Shown: piece by piece, positions 59,414 to 64,000 of the stretch
How positions within the stretch are numbered: the first letter of the stretch is position 1
Layout: each line of letters starts with the position of its first letter
NCBI RefSeq assembly: GCF_002775205.1
Contig: NC_036464.1
Span: 1,860,001 to 1,924,000, forward strand
Source: Xiphophorus maculatus
Taxonomy: Eukaryota > Chordata > Actinopteri > Cyprinodontiformes > Poeciliidae
Direction of reading: 5' to 3'
DNA: 64,000 bases
The notes under the pieces: generated by a model
Told to the model about the DNA's origin: nothing
Seen by the model: only the letters and a program-made list of their open reading frames with translations
Database searches by the model: none
Program-made: the position numbers and the translations under genes

Positions 59414-61944
59414 TTCTTGTTCTGTGATGTTCAGTTGAGATGAAGTTCTGTGAGGATAAAATGAAAAATAGTTTGTAATGCACATCATACACACAATGTA
59501 ACAAAAACTATAATACTCAAAAAGTCATCGAAGGAAACCAACTAACTGTAATTTATAAGCCGACTGTATTTAGTGAGCACTAGACCAGCTCACTATCTTT
59601 CATATATAAAATTTATTTTTTCCTACATTCTCAGTAGTGTGTTTTTAAAGGGATAATTACATTTTATTTTGTTTTTCAGTATTTTATTGATAACAAAATC
59701 AATAATGTAGTTTAATAAAAGCTGCTGAATGTTTGTTGAATGCTTCAGCTACGTCTTCTCATTGAATATTGAAAAAATAATAAAACAAACTTTTCTCTAT
59801 TTTTTAATAATTTTCATTAAGAAATTAATAATCCAGGTTGTAGGAAAACTGTTCAGTGGGTGGCTGTGTACTTCAGTTCTTTCCATTCTACACAAACATT
59901 TTCATTAGAAGTTTTTTATTATTATTATTTAACAGGATGTTTTTGAATAAAATATTCTGAAATTTAACTCAGAACTGTGTTGTTCTGGACTCCTTCCAGC
60001 TCAGCACTGCAGGTTTGGAAATCCCGATTTTTACCTCTAGACACTTTTAGAATAAATTTGCTGTAAAGCAAAGTTATACTTCATAGGTTATCCACTAAGT
60101 GATAAACACCTGGACATAAAGAGAACAAATCCAAAGCATTGCAGTTCTCACTTTTCTAACCAAAAACATTTTTAATCTAACTCACACATTCCTGACATTA
60201 AATTTCATAATTTTATTCTAAACTCACTAATTTATTATCTGATTAATTGTAAAAACCTAAACTTGTGTATTTTGTATGCAAAATTTAATACCAACCTTAA
60301 ATAGAAATGGAGAGAAACAGTTGAGGTGTGAAAGCAGCTTAAAACCCGGAGTTTGTAACAAACTTCGTAACAAACCACTTCTGCGCTGGAAAGTGGTTTT
60401 CTCTCTAATCTCACACCGTCTGCGTGTCGAGGAGAGAAAGTTGCCTTAAAGATCAAAATGTAACGATACAAAATTTCCAGACATGATGTCAAGCAAACTT
60501 ATGTCTTTTTAAGTTAATGATTTCTCTGCAGTATGAAGAATGGATTCTTTGCATTCTACAACACACAAGTTCTGGCTAATATTGATTTGCATGAACTTCA
60601 TTTATATCAGTGTCCAAATATCTAATTTTATCTGTTTTAATCAAAAGAAAAGAAAATGTTTTGTTTTACGGTAAAGTTGGTTTTATTTTTTGTGTATTGG
60701 TGTAGGATTAGTTTTGTTTTTAATCTAAAGCTGAGTTAAAAGTATGAATAAATAAAAATAAGTAAACAAAAAGTTTAAGAAAACTTATTGAACTTTATTA
60801 ACACAATTTGATGCACAAGCCTGAAAGAAAACAATAAACAACAGTATCACATAAAGTCACAAATTTTTTGCAATAATTTGAACCACATGGACAGTAACTC
60901 ATATTTAACCTTGGATAATTATAGTTTACCTTTTATTTGCAATGCTCCACTAGAAAAGAAAAATTGTCATTTATTTGAGTTCAGATTAATTTAATTTGGT
61001 CTTTCTTCATACAGACTATTTCATCACATGAGTATGTTTATAAAGTTGTAAACATCAAACAAATATCACAAAAAATGGAAGGAAAAATAAAATCAAAATT
61101 TAAATAGACCAAACAGACAAATTCTGAAGAATATAGCATCCATGTTAAACAGCATATTTTACAAAGTTACACTGAAGTAAAAACAAATACAGTGAAAACA
61201 GTTAATATCAACTAAAAACAGAACAATTAAACTACAAAACCTATTATAACTCATATAAAATTGATTTCTTTCTATCAAATCTAAATTCTCCTGAATTTCC
61301 CAAACATCCTTTTATTTCTAACGTCTGGATTCTCCTTCTGAGCAAAACAACAAAAACACCTGAACAGGATTTAACCTTTGAGCTGCTGAGGCTGAAGGAT
61401 CCCTGATCAATTCATCTCTGACTGATCCAATCAGTTTAGTTCACCACCTGGGAGCTTTGGAGATATTTTTCTCTTCCTCTTGTGTTTGATGGATAACTTA
61501 TGTTCCCCCAGGAAGAAGAAAATCATTTTTGACTAAAACCTTCTTCTAAAGTTTACATTAGAAAAAAATCATTCCAGTTATATAAATGTCTGAGGGTATC
61601 AGTAATTGTGGCCCAAGTTATGTTCATTAAAAACTGTTATATTTTAAAGTGGGACTCTTTTTCTCATGAAATAAACATTCTCAGACTGAAGGCGGTTTTT
61701 GGGGGGATCAGTTTATTTAATCATATTTCATAGCAACTGGAATTAGATTTTTGGTCTTTTGTGATTCTTGTGACTGTCAGCTTCTTTATGAACCCAATTA
61801 CAGAATCTACTAACATCTGCAAGCTATGGTATCTTTGGTGTTTCAGTATGTTTATCATCATATATTTCTACTAAATGTATGTATTTTGTTATTTTCATAC
61901 CCTTCCTCTGTCCTTAGTCTCTGTCTCTGAGCCCATAATCTGTA
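59414..61944. other. Intergenic between genes I and J
   Basis: AT-rich. A 3' splice site for a 5' UTR intron of gene I is at about 59450. I see no other gene or repeat I can name. Confidence 0.4.
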
Positions 61945-63632
61945 CTATAATCCAACAGCTGATCTGCTGCTGTCGTTCTCTGCAGGATTCCTCTTCCTGC
62001 AGCAGCAGAGACGCATCAGCAGCCTGATAAAAGGCCCTTTGGACATAAAACCCAACAAGAGAAAATCTATTACAGGGCAGTGCAGACTCAAGGTAAAAAA
62101 TAGATTCATGTTCAAATCATAAAAATCTGGAATGATTGAAAAATTAATCATGGGGAGAATTAAAAAAATGTAATTAACCAGCAACAGAACTAATGCTCCA
62201 ACAACTCTGTACTTTTCTTCAGCCGATTCTGAGGTGGCGACAAAGAGAGATTTGAGAGTTAAAGCTAGACAGATGATGAACATGCTGGCAGTGAAGACAA
62301 CAGATATTATTCCTGTATAATAGAGGGAAGAGATTAAAATAGCAAAAAGAACAATACAAATAATCCAGGCCAAAACACAGAATGTTATAAAGCCTTTTGT
62401 CTTTCTTATGAAGTGAAACTGTGGCCTGTAGAGGAAAAGAAACCTGAAAAAAAGACAGAAACATCAGAAACATAATGTTCTTCAGACTGAAATCAGACTA
62501 ATACTAGGAATGAAAGATGTGTTGATACCTTTCTACTGCAAAAATCATCTTGAAGCAAGCGCTGGCCGCCCCAAAGCACAAGTAGGGTGGCCAGTGATGT
62601 ACGAAGGTCTTATAACCGTATTTAGAAAGACTAAATGCACTATCAGAGATCAGAGTGATGATCAGGATCAAATTGGATATGAGGAGGTTTATGTAGTAGG
62701 AGACAGGAATGTGATCCAGTCGGACCTGCAGGAGACAGTCATAAAGAATTATATTAGTGTTAAAAGATGAAAACAAAAAACTCTTATTTTATGAATCCAC
62801 TCTGTGACGGCTGAAGGATGTAACAACTTAAACTCAGCAGGAACTTAACTATTAAATTATAAATTACCAGATTCTGTAAAACCTCTACTTGTTAAAATTT
62901 ACAATTTCACAGTGGGAGAAACCAATATTTGATATAAAATATTTAGATATAAAGTTTTTTCACTTCAGAGAAATCATGTCTCTATTTTTACCATCGACTG
63001 AAAACTGATAAACATATTTTATACGTTTATCCAATTTTTTTCTTTCAGTTTGACTGTTGCTCAGACAGCAAAACACACACACACACACACACACGCACAC
63101 ACACACACACACACACTCTCTCTCTCTCTCTCTCTCTCTAGCAACACAGAGTGAACCTAAACAAGCTAAAAATAATTTAAATGTCTGCATAAAGCAATCA
63201 GAAAAAAGAGTTCATCAAACTTAGCACTCAGACTTAGAAGTGGCATGCAAAGGAAAATAATAAAAAATTATTTTTAATAGCTTTTCCTTCAAAGAAAAAA
63301 GCAAAATACACAACAATAAAGTACCAACTTCATTTAATTGTATATTAACATATAATGACAGAAATCAACACCTTTCAGTGGTCAAAGTATTATATTAATC
63401 AAATAATAATCACAAAATCAAGTGACAGAAACATTCGCTATAAGCAAAGCATCTTATTCTTCTTTGTATTTTCTGAATACTAACATAGTTTATTACTAAT
63501 AATTATTTGTAATGATAATAGTTGGTATTTACGTACCATAAAACACAGAGGAATTACCAGAAAGGTGAGAGGAAAGCAGAGATGGATGTTGATCCATACG
63601 ATTATCTCAAAATAGTCTGATGGAAAGAACAT
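61945..63632 (-). CDS. 7TM receptor 'gene J' (263 aa, three coding exons)
   Basis: The exons are 63537-63632, 62529-62725 and 61945-62443; introns are 811 and 85 nt. The 32-codon first exon starts MFFPSDYFEIIVWINIHLC, followed by 'FPLTFLVIPLC'. TM2 reads 'INLLISNLILI' (Asn2.50), and TM3 ends 'MIFAVER'. Exon 3 opens 'FLFLYRPQFHFIRKTKGF' and has Trp in TM4, 'SAEEKYRV' in ICL3, 'FLILPM' in TM6, 'LHCPVIDFLLLGFMSKGP' in TM7 and CCC in the tail, ending SRSAVGL. It is closest to gene H in TM7 and tail. A 5' UTR acceptor (CTCCTGACAG) is at about 63675. A CA/CT microsatellite lies in intron 1. The ligand is unknown. Confidence 0.85.
63071..63139 (+). repeat. (CA)n then (CT)n microsatellite in intron 1 of gene J
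   Basis: About 43 nt of CA repeat, with one interruption, is followed by about 25 nt of CT repeat. Confidence 0.97.
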
Positions 63633-64000
63633 TTCTTCTTTTGATATAATCGTTTCGCCTTTGGAGAAATTCCTGTCAGGAGAAAATTAAAGTTTACTTT
63701 AAAACCCAAATGCTCCAAATTAATTAGAACAGTGCAGCCTGGGCTCCATTTACGTTTTTGTGAGACACTTAATTGAAGAATAGCATACATTTTTTCCTAG
63801 ATGAAGCTACATAAAGTTTTCTTCTTCTATCAACCTTTTTTTTGTTTGGTAATAAGTTATTATTTAGTAATTATTACCGGATACATCCTGTGACTTTCAC
63901 TGAAAAGCAAGTTTCGGTCAACAATTAGATTAACTTACAGATCCCTTTTCTACAGAACTCAAACTACTTTGTTATAGTTATTAAAAAATTGTGTTCAATT
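63633..64000. other. Upstream flank of gene J
   Basis: Contains the 5' UTR splice acceptor of gene J near 63675. Nothing else recognised. Confidence 0.4.

Overview
The window looks like nuclear DNA of a teleost fish. It is AT-rich and intron-bearing. It carries L2-type and L1/Tx1-type LINE ends, a tRNA-derived SINE, hAT and Tc1 remnants, Ty3/gypsy-type and retroviral LTR pieces and long microsatellites, all typical of ray-finned fish. I cannot name the species; a percomorph is a guess.

The host genes are one tandem array of small rhodopsin-like seven-transmembrane receptors, all on the minus strand. I resolve nine genes with complete coding exons, one gene cut by the left edge (only its first coding exon is inside), one gene with exons 2 and 3 but no first coding exon, and one relic of a last exon. 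Every complete gene has three coding exons with the same intron plan: a phase-0 intron after TM1 and a phase-2 intron inside the arginine of the E/DRY-equivalent 'ER' at the end of TM3. Noncoding 5' exons can be seen for several genes.

Two subfamilies lie side by side. The left one (about 1-26.4 kb) has long N-termini, glycosylation sequons in B-D, Asp at position 2.50 and 'xP-LAD' in TM7. The right one (32.3-63.6 kb) has very short first exons, Asn at 2.50 and 'P-x-x-D-L-x-L-F' style TM7 ends. Both lack the usual Asn1.50, Cys3.25 and NPxxY proline, so this is a divergent class A family. I do not assign a known ligand or gene name; a chemosensory or immune-type receptor expansion is only a guess.

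Layout: 1-5 kb and 10.4-17.5 kb are two copies of a duplicated block, nearly identical over long stretches. 5.3-7.3 kb holds a LINE end and an old gypsy-type remnant. 18.4-19.7 kb is an internally deleted hAT element with a BED-finger exon and a 200-bp GATA array. 21.3-23.2 kb is a retroviral LTR fragment with two younger elements nested in it. 24.6-26.4 kb is gene D. 30.3-31.9 kb is a 5'-truncated LINE with a perfect 17-bp target duplication. 32-41 kb holds genes E and F with a solo LTR between them. 42.6-51 kb is gene G, whose second intron is split by a 7.4-kb endogenous retrovirus. 52-64 kb holds the relic and genes H, I and J.

The most notable points are: first exons of two close paralogues that differ only at amino-acid-changing sites; the retrovirus sitting 11 nt inside a 76-nt intron of an otherwise intact gene; and the shifted TM2/TM7 signature of the family.
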